Shown here one piece after another: positions 36,655 through 44,907 of a DNA stretch of 64,000 nucleotides; within the stretch, counting starts at the first letter, position 1, and each line of letters opens with the position of its first letter. The stretch comes from Sphingobacterium faecale. Its GTDB lineage: Bacteria; Bacteroidota; Bacteroidia; Sphingobacteriales; Sphingobacteriaceae. The stretch lies in NCBI RefSeq assembly GCF_016746095.1, contig NZ_JAERTY010000009.1:186001-250000 (forward strand), written 5' to 3'. Both the position numbers and the translations under genes were made by a program. Under the pieces are notes generated by a model. It did no database searches and had not been told where the DNA came from. It was given only the letters and a program-made list of their open reading frames with translations.

Positions 36655-36770
36655 ATTCTAGTCTCCCTTTTTCGTTATTTCGCCATGTCCCGAACTTTTA
36701 TCGGGAACCGAAGCGGAGAACCCCGAAGGGCTCTGCGAAGCAAAATATATGAACTATACTAATACACTTC
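36655..36770. repeat. REP-like palindromic element inserted between susC and susD
   Basis: It contains tcccga (36688-36693) pairing with tcggga (36701-36706) and a 17-base word (36716-36732) whose reverse complement occurs at 58508-58524, beside another tcccga-tt-tcggga palindrome (58543-58556). Module A lacks this sequence at the same site, so it was gained here or lost there. Confidence 0.65.
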
Positions 36771-36774
36771 TTGA

Positions 36775-39700
36775 TCAAAAATTAATATTAACCCCAACAG
36801 AATAGGTCCGCACGGCAGGATACACCATCCTATTACCATATACCGCATCAGGATCAAAACCCAATTTGTTTGCCGCCCATAGCACCCCCAGATTGTTGGC
36901 ATAGCCATAAATCTGCACCGAATGTAATCCTATCTGTGGCAACTTCAACGTGTACGCCAATCGGATATCCCGTAATCGGATATGATCACCACGCTCTACT
37001 AGATGTTCGGTCATATTATAAAAGGATTCTCGATTGCTTATTGCAGGATAGGCTGCCGCGGGCACATGTGTACGCGCTTCATCACCGGGCTCCCGCCAGC
37101 GTTTTATGTAGTCGTGCTGAAAGGGAGCCCAGGTATAAGATTGTATATTATACAAAGTCCCATAATTTAAACCTGATCGCCGGATGTAATAACCGAACTG
37201 CGCCGAGATATTAAAAGAAAGCTCCAAAGCTTTATACTGAAAAGTATTACGAATAGAACCAAAGAGATTAGGCGTGGCTCGTCCATGATATACGTAATCG
37301 TCCAATCGGGTATTATTATAAATATTCGTATAATCTTGTGATAAAACACCGTCCAGATAGCCCTGCGGCTGCCCGTTAACATCCAAACCTGCCGAGGCAA
37401 ATGAATAAATACCATAAAGCGGTTTACCTTCAATAGGATAATCTCCCAAATTGCTGGTCAAATAATTTAAGTCCGAACTTGGTTTGAATTTATAATCCGT
37501 CACCTGTTCATTGGTATAGGAAAGAATCAAATCCGACTGCCAAAAAAAATCTTTAGACACAATATTCCTACTCGACAGATTGACATCCCAGCCCCAGCCT
37601 TTGAGGGAGGACCAGTTGCCAGTCAGTTTCGTAACGCCGGAAGATGGATTAATAGGCTGCGAGCTCAAAAGATCCGTTGCTTTTTTACGGTAATGCTCGA
37701 CAGAACCCGATAAGCGATTATTAAACGCGGAAAAATCTAGCGCTAGATTGCTCATGCGTACATTCTCCCAGCTCAATTGGGGGTTAGGCGGGTTCGTGAT
37801 CGTTTGATACATTCTTCCTGTCCGATTATACGGCAAAGGTTCTATTCTAGAAGTAATATAAGCCGATGCTCTGCTCACATTTCCGGTATAGCCATGGGTA
37901 GCGCGCATGATCAATTTGGATAGCCAATCTATCTTATAAAACCCCTCCTCATGCAACTGCCATCGGAAACCTGCAGACCAGAATGGACGCCCCCGCTTGT
38001 TGATATCCACCCCAAAAATATTAGCTTCATCCTTGCGTGCAGAAAATGTAGCCGTATAGCGCTTGTCATAGGTGTAGGAAGCATTTGCAAAGTATAGAAT
38101 ATTCCGATTAAGCGTAGTGTTTCGTGCTGCATATTGTGGAGATAATCCGGAAAATAACCTATCGCTTTTTGTTAGGTAATAAGGATAACTTTTACTCATA
38201 TCAAATGGGACATGAGTTTCTGTCTCTGAATTGTATCCCACCATAACTGGGAAGTCGCTATTCAGAGTATGGCGACTGTTTACTTCCATACCTCCTAAAA
38301 TATTGATCTGATGGAGATCTTTCCAATTCTTTTCTATAGTAAAATTCGTTCGAAAAAAGTGAGTAGATAGCCCTTGATTTGATTGATTGAAGATGCCGCC
38401 GTAAGGCATTGAATGCGCCACGGTATTGGTTGCATAATTAATTTTGCTATATCGATTATAGAGATCCCGAACATCAAAATATTCTACTTCGCGTAAGCTG
38501 TTGGTCTCGCTATACTGCCGCATATATTGATAATTGGCGACTAGATCTAACCATGGAAGTGGTTTATAAGTAATACTTGGACGTACCTGATAGGTCATCC
38601 TAGAAGTATACACCTTGATCTGATTTATATTGTCTAATGGATAATAGTTCCAATCTTCAAGCAACCCATTACCGACAGTGTCAATATAGCTTTGCCTCAA
38701 TCCTGTGGATGAATACCCGCCACCTATTGATAAAGGATTACCATTGTCATCTGCAAATCGGTCGTAAAGAACCTGAAAAAGAGCTCCACCTCCAGCTTTA
38801 TTAATGTCAGAAGCAAATTCCAAATGCGCACCAAGAATTAACTTGTCTTTAAACATTTTATAAGTATTTCTACCCTGTAGTGTAATACGTTCATCGTTAT
38901 ATCCGGAAATGTTACCCAGATTCTTGTCATAGCCTGCGGAGAAGTAATAGTTATGTTGCTTGGCACCTCCTCGAAAATTGATCGCCCCTTTGTACAATTG
39001 TACAGGACGATACACATACTTGTTCAGATCATGACGCACGTCCTGCGTCTTGAGTTGCGCGATACGTCGCTCCAGCTCGATCGTATCGATATGGTTATTT
39101 CTATAAGCCAACAGGGCTTCGATCGTAGGCGTGATATACGGGTAGACCTGGTTGATGGCACCATTCCAAGCACCTTCACTATATAGAAAGCGTTCTATCT
39201 CGATGACCTCATTCATAGGTATTGTAGGGTTGTAATACAAATTGGGCTTTTCGCTCACCGAGATATCCGAGCGTACACTAACTTTTAAAGGCTGCTCGAA
39301 GCGCCCTTTCTTGGAGGTAAGGACGATGACTCCATTACCGGCTCGTGCTCCCCAAATGGACGAGGCAGCGGCATCTTGTAGTACGGTAACGGATTCGATA
39401 TTCTCGGGATTGATGGTATTGATATCGCCCTCGAAGGGGAAATTATCTAGAATAATCAAGGGCTCTTTACTTGCATGGATCGTGCTTAAACCTCTAATAG
39501 ACATTGAAGGTGCATTATTAAAGGTTGTTGCTCCCATATTTCTCTGGTGGAATATCAATCCACGAGTCACCCCATTCAAACGATCCAAGATATTCGACCC
39601 AACGGTACGGTTCAACAATTTATTATCTATATGCACAAAGGAACCAGTAGCACGCTCCTCGGGTACTCGAAAATAACCAGTCTCTACAACCGATACCTCT

Positions 39701-40203
39701 TCAATGGTCCTAACTGAATCCATTTGTGATAATGTATCCGCAAGCGGCTTCAGGCGAACAGTAAAAGGGCCTCTATTTTTTAAATCAAAGGGTATTTCCT
39801 CGATCATATACCCCTCGCGAAAGACTCTTATAAATCCCTTACTTAAATATACTGTTCTAAAACTGAACTCTCCTTTATCGTTAACACCTAAAAAAACATC
39901 CGTAGGCATAATCGTAACGGACGGCATTCGTTTTCCGTCTTCTTTAGCAAAGGGCTTACCTGTAACATTGTCCACAACTATTCCTGAAACAGGGATTGCA
40001 ATACGAAGATCAGGCTCACCCTGGTGCGCCTTTACGGCAGCCTGCTCCCCAGTGGACTGCGCAAAGGCATTGTTAAACAACACACAGAATATGATAGGTA
40101 TTGTGCAAAACAGAAGTAATGCACGCTTCTTTTTTTGTTTTATGGATTGGACATAGGGCTGCCAATAGGACAGTCCTCTCCCACCCCTTAAAAAATTGTT
40201 CAT
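36775..40203 (-). CDS. SusC/RagA-family TonB-dependent channel (module F)
   Basis: 1142 residues. A positively charged start and hydrophobic segment (about 28-48) end in NNAFAQS. A carboxypeptidase-regulatory-like domain (about 70-150, VSGIVVDNVTGKPFAKEDGK) differs strongly from that of 2487-5972, whereas the plug from TGYFRVPEERATGSF onward is nearly identical. The extracellular middle (about residues 530-720) diverges again and the last ~400 residues are near identical, ending VGVNINF. There is no STN, FecR or sigma. The pattern of alternating identity and divergence suggests gene conversion between the two copies or diversifying selection on exposed loops. The upstream structured leader is also shared. 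Confidence 0.93.
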   Translation of the reverse strand: MNNFLRGGRGLSYWQPYVQSIKQKKKRALLLFCTIPIIFCVLFNNAFAQSTGEQAAVKAHQGEPDLRIAIPVSGIVVDNVTGKPFAKEDGKRMPSVTIMPTDVFLGVNDKGEFSFRTVYLSKGFIRVFREGYMIEEIPFDLKNRGPFTVRLKPLADTLSQMDSVRTIEEVSVVETGYFRVPEERATGSFVHIDNKLLNRTVGSNILDRLNGVTRGLIFHQRNMGATTFNNAPSMSIRGLSTIHASKEPLIILDNFPFEGDINTINPENIESVTVLQDAAASSIWGARAGNGVIVLTSKKGRFEQPLKVSVRSDISVSEKPNLYYNPTIPMNEVIEIERFLYSEGAWNGAINQVYPYITPTIEALLAYRNNHIDTIELERRIAQLKTQDVRHDLNKYVYRPVQLYKGAINFRGGAKQHNYYFSAGYDKNLGNISGYNDERITLQGRNTYKMFKDKLILGAHLEFASDINKAGGGALFQVLYDRFADDNGNPLSIGGGYSSTGLRQSYIDTVGNGLLEDWNYYPLDNINQIKVYTSRMTYQVRPSITYKPLPWLDLVANYQYMRQYSETNSLREVEYFDVRDLYNRYSKINYATNTVAHSMPYGGIFNQSNQGLSTHFFRTNFTIEKNWKDLHQINILGGMEVNSRHTLNSDFPVMVGYNSETETHVPFDMSKSYPYYLTKSDRLFSGLSPQYAARNTTLNRNILYFANASYTYDKRYTATFSARKDEANIFGVDINKRGRPFWSAGFRWQLHEEGFYKIDWLSKLIMRATHGYTGNVSRASAYITSRIEPLPYNRTGRMYQTITNPPNPQLSWENVRMSNLALDFSAFNNRLSGSVEHYRKKATDLLSSQPINPSSGVTKLTGNWSSLKGWGWDVNLSSRNIVSKDFFWQSDLILSYTNEQVTDYKFKPSSDLNYLTSNLGDYPIEGKPLYGIYSFASAGLDVNGQPQGYLDGVLSQDYTNIYNNTRLDDYVYHGRATPNLFGSIRNTFQYKALELSFNISAQFGYYIRRSGLNYGTLYNIQSYTWAPFQHDYIKRWREPGDEARTHVPAAAYPAISNRESFYNMTEHLVERGDHIRLRDIRLAYTLKLPQIGLHSVQIYGYANNLGVLWAANKLGFDPDAVYGNRMVYPAVRTYSVGVNINF

Positions 40204-40930
40204 TTTTCGGTTATTTTTGATGTGACCTATATATTATCCCGTCACCCTGAGCGGAACGCAGAGGAGTCGAACGGGTCTAAAAACTATACAGCCCTTAGCC
40301 AAGCCACACGGTTCATAAAATAATGTTGAAAGGCAGACGAGGATTATTGGGTTATCTCATAAGGGTCTAATAATTGGTGACGCCTCATCTGCGCATGAAT
40401 AAAAACCGACCTGTTTATTTATAGAAAATCTATATTAATTTGATTCGTATCCTTGCAAGTGCATTTATATTTTCCTACTTTTAGATTGCTTAAGTCCATA
40501 TGTGTGGAAAATACGTCTGTCCTGTGCCGGATTCGTATCGGTACAAGTCGGAAAAACCAAAAGAGAAGTACTGATTATTGACCATTTACAGGCTCTTAAT
40601 ATGTACTGTGTAAATAGACCGTAGTCTATGTACCCCTTCTTGGTTTTTAATGTTTTGAAACACTACTCGGGGGGACAAAGCTTGTTCTTTATCAGTACGC
40701 GTAGCGCTGGGTAGCAGTCTCGACCTTGGGTCGCATGCTGTACATTAGTGTGGGTGAAAGACTCTTGTGTCGTCATAGTTTATAAAATTTGGTTACACAT
40801 TTTAAGAATCTCGAGGAAGAAAAGTGGAGCTATATAAAAAGAGGTAAGCCCCGCTATCTTCGACTGAATATGAGGTACGACGAATAACCCATGACGCAGT
40901 TTCAAATAGGGAGGCTTACCCCTTCACTTT
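40204..40930 (-). ncRNA. Candidate long structured 5' leader RNA of module F susC, copy 2
   Basis: Equivalent to 5973-6684. The stem gcagacgagg (40333-40342) with cctcatctgc (40383-40392) keeps pairing through G-U and compensating changes relative to copy 1, and encloses a nearly identical loop (TTATTAGACCCTTATGA on the minus strand). The hairpin with arms aaaaaccaa / ttggttttt (about 40552-40652) and the 5' hairpin (40843-40920) are likewise kept while their sequences drift. A repeat-like block (40242-40278) lies nearest to susC. No conserved reading frame was found. Confidence 0.6.
40836..40920 (-). terminator. 5' hairpin plus U-tract after the leader promoter, copy 2
   Basis: Minus-strand stem 40907-40920 with 40843-40856 (14 positions, one mismatch and one G-U pair), followed by TCTTTTTATAT. 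The stem sequence differs from that of copy 1 while pairing is kept, and the loop keeps CTGCGTCA. Confidence 0.65.
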
Positions 40931-40931
40931 G

Positions 40932-40962
40932 TAAAAATACAAAAAGAATGGGGGTTCGCAAA
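40932..40962 (-). promoter_or_regulatory. Bacteroidota-type promoter of leader copy 2
   Basis: Minus strand TTTG (40962-40959), 19 bases, TATTTTTA (40939-40932), close to the TTTG-N19-TAnnTTTG consensus. Transcription would begin near 40926, directly before the 5' hairpin. Confidence 0.65.
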
Positions 40963-40968
40963 CCCTAC

Positions 40969-41009
40969 GTCTCGCGTCATTGAAATTTCGTCGTTTCCAT
41001 ATCCGAGAC
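40969..41009. promoter_or_regulatory. Operator-like inverted repeat, copy 2
   Basis: GTCTCG (40969-40974) and CGAGAC (41004-41009), 35 bases apart, as in copy 1. The left arm lies next to the -33 element of the leader promoter, so a bound regulator could block it. Confidence 0.45.
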
Positions 41010-41082
41010 TCGACCAGATTAACTGATCTAGAACAAAGGTAACAATAGAAATAATAATATGCAACAAATTTCTCTTAAATAA

Positions 41083-41859
41083 ATGAAAGAGCCGGAAATT
41101 GACCCCAGAAAAAAAGAATACATCTTAAAATTCGTTACAGCATTAATAGAGTTCATTAAGGCTAATGATATTGAGGTCTGTAGTGTATCTAAAAAAATAG
41201 ATGAAATTGAAGCGTTATTCAAGGGAAAAAAATATTTATTCGGAAAGTTATTTTATAACCTATACAAAGAGTATGGTTTTGACTTAAATTCATTTTGCAA
41301 AAGTGTTTTTATTGCATCTAAAGCTAAAATGATAATATCTTCAACGGATTCCACTAATCGATTAACTCTGCTTCTTAGTCCATTTCTAAACTCACAAAAA
41401 ACCTTTTACGCTTCGGCAGACATAGAAAAAACCAGATTTAGCAGGATATTAAAACTTGGGAGATTAGACGAAATATATGCAGACGAAGTTTACGGAATCG
41501 CAGTAGCCATCGGCGTAGAACCATTGGTTCTTTTTGAACATTTTTTTGAGGAAGCGAAGCATACAACTTATGATCTGGCATTAAAGATACTAGAGCTATA
41601 TGTCCCGAAAGAAGAAGATCAACCACAAAAAGATACAATAAAAGATACAATAAACTTATCTCCTAATCAAGAAAGAATTCTACAAGAGATCATCAAGAAT
41701 AAATACACGACTGTCGAAAAGCTATCGGCGGCAGTCGGTATTAATTCCGCTAACATTCAGAAAAATATAAAGAAGCTAAAAGATGCCGGTCTAATAAAAC
41801 ACATCGGCCCCACGAAAGGTGGCCACTGGGAGGTGGTCGATAAGGGCAAAAAAGAATAA
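41083..41859 (+). CDS. Putative XRE/winged-helix regulator divergent from module F
   Basis: 258 residues. The middle (about 110-155, FSRILKLGRLDEIYADEVYG, IAVAIGVEPLVLFEHFF) resembles the last helices of an XRE-type HTH domain. The C-terminal ~60 residues are a clear winged helix (SPNQERILQEIIKN, TTVEKLSAAVGINSANIQKN, GLIKHIGPTKGGHWEV), as in MarR-like and RecG-type regulators. It is placed like the regulator at 6833-7396 relative to its leader, and it lies 51 bases upstream of the HipA-like gene in the same direction. It could serve as repressor of susC, as the HipB-like antitoxin component, or both. Confidence 0.65.
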   Translation: MKEPEIDPRKKEYILKFVTALIEFIKANDIEVCSVSKKIDEIEALFKGKKYLFGKLFYNLYKEYGFDLNSFCKSVFIASKAKMIISSTDSTNRLTLLLSPFLNSQKTFYASADIEKTRFSRILKLGRLDEIYADEVYGIAVAIGVEPLVLFEHFFEEAKHTTYDLALKILELYVPKEEDQPQKDTIKDTINLSPNQERILQEIIKNKYTTVEKLSAAVGINSANIQKNIKKLKDAGLIKHIGPTKGGHWEVVDKGKKE

Positions 41860-41910
41860 TATGAAGTCGGTGTAAATAATATTTAAAATTGGCCAATTTA
41901 GAAAAACCTT

Positions 41911-42942
41911 ATGGATGTAAAATTTATTGACGCTTCGTCTTGGCAAGAAACTTTTTGGTTTCAAAGTGGGGGGACACGCGAAAAACATATCTTGCAAGAT
42001 GAAAACGATGACCTGTGGTTCTTCAAACGTTCTGAACGCAAAGCGGGAAAGAACAACCAAGAGAAATATTATAAAGACGAATTCTGGTCTGAAATCATAG
42101 CCTATCAAATAGGGACACTACTCAAACTCAATGTGCTAAGATATGATGTGGCAACAAGTAAGGGAGAGATAGGCTGTATCAGTCGGTCTATGATAAAACG
42201 GGACAATGAGCAACTCGTCGAAGTAGGGAGATATATGGTCACTTTCAATCCGCAGTTTATCCCAGAAAAAAATGAAACTAGAAATGAATACACTTACCAG
42301 CTTCTTGAAAATACATTACAGCATTTCGCCTTAGGGAAATATAAACGGGATTTTATACAGACATTGATTTTCGATGCGTTAATCGGTAACTCTGACCGAC
42401 ATCAAGAGAACTGGGCTTTCATATCTGACTCGTTCAATTCAGAAGAAGATGTTGATATAGAACCCATGCTCGCAAGAATACAAAAGGAAGGTGATTTCAA
42501 ATATAATGAAGCTTTAATAAATAGAGAATTTGAACTAAGAAAGTTGAACATAAGAGAGATGGCACCGATTTATGATAGCGGGAGCTCATTAGGTCGCGAA
42601 CTTACTGAAGATAAAATCAATAAGATGTTGAAAGATAACCAAATGATGGAGGCCTATATTCGCAGAGGTACTTCGGAGCTACACGGGGGAGATAAACGTA
42701 AGATTCAACATTTTGATTTAATACGTCAATTTAAACAATCGGTAGACAAAGACGAATTTGAACGTACAACAGTATTCTTAAACAACTGGGACTTGCAGAA
42801 AGTAGATGAAATTATAAACAATATAGACAATGTACTGCCAGAAAAGCATTCGTTTTACAAATTATCCGCCTCTAGGAAAGAGTTGATATTAAAATTGCTA
42901 ACTTTGCGGTACAAAACAATAACAACTATTATCAATGAGTGA
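41911..42942 (+). CDS. HipA-like serine/threonine kinase
   Basis: 343 residues. HipA-fold kinase motifs are visible: an ATP-site lysine (WFFKR, Lys39), a catalytic loop IGNSDRHQENWAF (Asp162, Asn167) and a metal-binding APIYDSGSSLG (Asp222). The N-terminal subdomain of full-length HipA is absent, as in the HipT/CtkA type. HipA-type kinases phosphorylate translation components such as aminoacyl-tRNA synthetases and act as toxins. The following HIRAN gene overlaps by 8 bases (42935-42942), and a DNA-binding protein precedes it, so a three-component system like HipBST is plausible. Confidence 0.82.
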   Translation: MDVKFIDASSWQETFWFQSGGTREKHILQDENDDLWFFKRSERKAGKNNQEKYYKDEFWSEIIAYQIGTLLKLNVLRYDVATSKGEIGCISRSMIKRDNEQLVEVGRYMVTFNPQFIPEKNETRNEYTYQLLENTLQHFALGKYKRDFIQTLIFDALIGNSDRHQENWAFISDSFNSEEDVDIEPMLARIQKEGDFKYNEALINREFELRKLNIREMAPIYDSGSSLGRELTEDKINKMLKDNQMMEAYIRRGTSELHGGDKRKIQHFDLIRQFKQSVDKDEFERTTVFLNNWDLQKVDEIINNIDNVLPEKHSFYKLSASRKELILKLLTLRYKTITTIINE

Positions 42943-43585
42943 GTTTTCAAAAATATATCTTGCATGGCGTAAGGGATCTGGATCCCGTAGGCATATTGTT
43001 GGACTTTTGGAAAGAGACACCGATAATAATATTACATTCCGATATCTCCCCGAAGCCAAAACTTTAAAATCAACAGAAGGTTTTATCCCTTATGTGGAAT
43101 TTCAAAACTTGGATAAGGTATATGATATCAACGTACTTTCCATATTTGCCCATAGACTCATAAAAACGGATCGTCCAGACGCTCAACGGATTTTGGATTT
43201 CTGGGAAGTATCTGCTGAAAAAGTAGATGATAAATTTTACCTGTTAGGTAAAACGCAAGGGTTAACGGCAACGGATAACTTCGAATTCTTAGCGGAGTAC
43301 CAAGATGGTGATGACCTTTCTTTTTTAACAGATCTCTCGGGGCTCTCTCATTACCAGATCCCAAAAGATTTTGTAAAAAATGGCGACTCATTACAGTATG
43401 CTCTTGAAAAAGATAACGTATACGATCCCGAGGCGGTATTGGTCAGCTTTAACGGGACCAAACTGGGGTATATAAAAAAGGTGCACTGTAGAATTTTTAA
43501 AAACGCTGACAACCTGAACCTTACCGTAAAAGCTCTCGAACAAAATGGCGTGATTAGGAAAATATTTATAAAGATATCAACGTAA
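42935..43585 (+). CDS. HIRAN-domain protein with HipS-like N-terminus
   Basis: 216 residues. The N-terminal ~115 residues (IYLAWRKGSGSRRHIVGLLE, IFAHRLIKTDRPDAQRILDF, QGLTATDNFEFLAEY) match the HipA N-terminal-subdomain-like region found in proteins beside HipA kinases. The C-terminal ~80 residues are a HIRAN domain (GDSLQYALEKDNVYDPEAVL, GTKLGYIKKVHCRIF), a fold that binds DNA ends in other contexts. The 8-base overlap with the kinase indicates translational coupling. In HipBST systems the separate small partner of the kinase neutralises it; this protein may do the same. A good terminator follows. Confidence 0.8.
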   Translation: MSEFSKIYLAWRKGSGSRRHIVGLLERDTDNNITFRYLPEAKTLKSTEGFIPYVEFQNLDKVYDINVLSIFAHRLIKTDRPDAQRILDFWEVSAEKVDDKFYLLGKTQGLTATDNFEFLAEYQDGDDLSFLTDLSGLSHYQIPKDFVKNGDSLQYALEKDNVYDPEAVLVSFNGTKLGYIKKVHCRIFKNADNLNLTVKALEQNGVIRKIFIKIST

Positions 43586-43620
43586 ACAAAGCAGCATTCA
43601 ACAAATGCTGCTTTGTTTTT
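43584..43620 (+). terminator. Terminator of the HipA/HIRAN operon
   Basis: 13-bp stem aaacaaagcagca (43584-43596) with tgctgctttgttt (43606-43618), followed by T residues. Confidence 0.85.
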
Positions 43621-43813
43621 TACACGCACGTCGGTCTTACATCTATACCGATGGTTATTAGCCTAATCTTGCTCTAGCAGCTTAGAGCATCCTAATTATA
43701 TACTTGCCCCTTCACACGGAAGGGAAGAAATAGAAAACGGGATGCTAATACAAGCTACGTGAATATCGGCGATGCACCGGCAGATGAAAACAAAGGGGCT
43801 TAAACAACTAAAG

Positions 43814-43877
43814 ATGGAAGATAAAATTGAATTCAGGGGCGCTCCAAAAAATGGAGGATATTGGATAAAGGAGTGAT
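43814..43877 (+). pseudogene. Winged-helix C-terminal fragment
   Basis: A short frame (EDKIEFRGAPKNGGYWIKE) matches the wing and end of winged-helix regulators such as the one ending at 41859 (HIGPTKGGHWEV). The upstream part of the gene is missing. Confidence 0.45.
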
Positions 43878-43993
43878 ACGTCACCACCGAAGCAGACAAG
43901 GAAGTACTTAGGCTAAAACTAGAATAAAAGGAAGAAGATTATTAAATACACTGATCCATGCTTTCAAACAAACAACCCATATTAAAATAGAAT

Positions 43994-44056
43994 ATGAACA
44001 AAACCTATAACATTTATTGTGATGAAAGCTGCCACCTAGAAAACTCCTTCATTTAA
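43994..44056 (+). pseudogene. DUF3800 N-terminal fragment
   Basis: 20 codons (MNKTYNIYCDESCHLENSFI) then TAA. YxDES at the start is characteristic of DUF3800, a putative RNase H-like family of ~200-250 residues. The rest is absent and the sequence changes abruptly after the stop. Confidence 0.5.
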
Positions 44057-44432
44057 CAGAAAAAACATTACTCCTACGCCTCTAGATGGATTAACGACAA
44101 TGGAAACATTATTTAACCATTTGACAACAAAAAAAGAATACGCGGATAAACCTGCAAGAGTATTTGACAGAGGTAGAAGTGTCAGATTACACTGGGTACG
44201 ACACCATTTAGAGGTTAGAAAGAAAGAAAATATGTTGCATTTTACAGTTAAAGAACCCGAAGGGTTCCGAACTTACATTTATGATCGAGATGAGGAGTAT
44301 GTGGTGGTACTAGAGCCTTTAAGAAATGGAATTTCTTATTATCTACTTTCGGCCTATAAGTTAGAAGGAAAAGATGCACAACGTAATAAAATAGAACGAA
44401 AATACAAAAGAAGATGGTCAGAAACTTTGTAA
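44040..44432 (+). CDS. Unrecognised small protein, likely C-terminal part of a larger one
   Basis: The frame is open from 44040, and the first ATG is at 44100 (110 residues, METLFNHLTTKKEYADKPAR). It contains a compact, basic, beta-rich region (RSVRLHWVRHHLEVRKKENM, FRTYIYDRDEEYVVVLEPL) with the look of a small nuclease-like or phage-associated domain, but no family can be named with confidence. The residues before the ATG (KNITPTPLDGLTT) read as coding, so the gene was probably longer and was cut near 44040. A terminator at 44438 suggests this end is intact. Confidence 0.45.
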   Translation, partial: KTPSFNRKNITPTPLDGLTTMETLFNHLTTKKEYADKPARVFDRGRSVRLHWVRHHLEVRKKENMLHFTVKEPEGFRTYIYDRDEEYVVVLEPLRNGISYYLLSAYKLEGKDAQRNKIERKYKRRWSETL

Positions 44433-44437
44433 AAGCA

Positions 44438-44469
44438 GAAAACGCATAACTTCTTGGCTATGCGTTTTC
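44438..44469. terminator. Terminator
   Basis: 11-bp stem gaaaacgcata (44438-44448) with tatgcgttttc (44459-44469), loop of 10 bases. Confidence 0.7.
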
Positions 44470-44609
44470 CGATTTCCTTCTTTCGGCCATGTAAACAAGC
44501 ATTGAAAGATGAACTCGTATACAAATATAGGCACTTTTATTTATATAATGAAATCGCTAAGCTATTAATGCGACAAAAACTCATTTCAGCAATTCAAAAA
44601 ACAACAAGA

Positions 44610-44757
44610 ATAATGAAGAATTATTCGCATTTGGAATATGCGCTCTTGCAAAGATATCAGGAATTCTTCCCAGCCAACTCTTCGAATACTTTTACGGAGA
44701 AGGCGAGCGCCCTATCATAGGTTTGGTATCACCTGTAGAAGGGAAGAAAGAAAAATA
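44610..44757 (+). pseudogene. C-terminal fragment of an XRE-type regulator
   Basis: One frame reads LFAFGICALAKISGILPSQL, FEYFYGEGERPIIGLVSPVE, GKKEK then stop. The first part resembles the last helices of XRE regulators (compare IAVAIGVEPLVLFEHFF at 41083-41859). The tail RPIIGLV is shared with 7421-7459. The DNA-recognition part is missing. A different frame in the same place (44454-44720) is probably not real. Confidence 0.5.
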
Positions 44758-44800
44758 AAACCGGTAAGTTTCTAAAAAACAAACTATTAACCAAAAACAT

Positions 44801-44831
44801 TTTGTTAATTTAATTTATCTTACTATATTTG
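44801..44831 (+). promoter_or_regulatory. Bacteroidota-type promoter upstream of the abi pseudogene
   Basis: TTTG (44801-44804), exactly 19 bases, TATATTTG (44824-44831): a perfect match to the phylum consensus. The expected start is near 44837. Confidence 0.8.
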
Positions 44832-44836
44832 TACTA

Positions 44837-44888
44837 ACGGTACTCGTACTGCTTCCCATAAGAACAGCATGCGGGTCTTTTTTATTTT
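44837..44888 (+). ncRNA. Candidate ~50-base RNA with terminator-like hairpin upstream of abi
   Basis: From the predicted start, a hairpin forms between 44842-44853 and 44866-44876 (7 bp actcgta/tgcgggt, one bulged base, 4 bp tgct/agca), followed by cttttttatttt. The element lies between a perfect promoter and the abi reading frame. Small structured RNAs upstream of Abi-type genes have been described in other phyla; whether this belongs to that group was not tested. Confidence 0.5.
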
Positions 44889-44907
44889 ATAACCAAATTA
44901 TACTTAA

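Noticed and set aside
44454..44720. 88-residue plus-strand reading frame after the terminator at 44469
   Set aside because: Another frame over its 3' half reads as an XRE-regulator end shared with other sites, and the 88-residue frame has no recognisable pattern.
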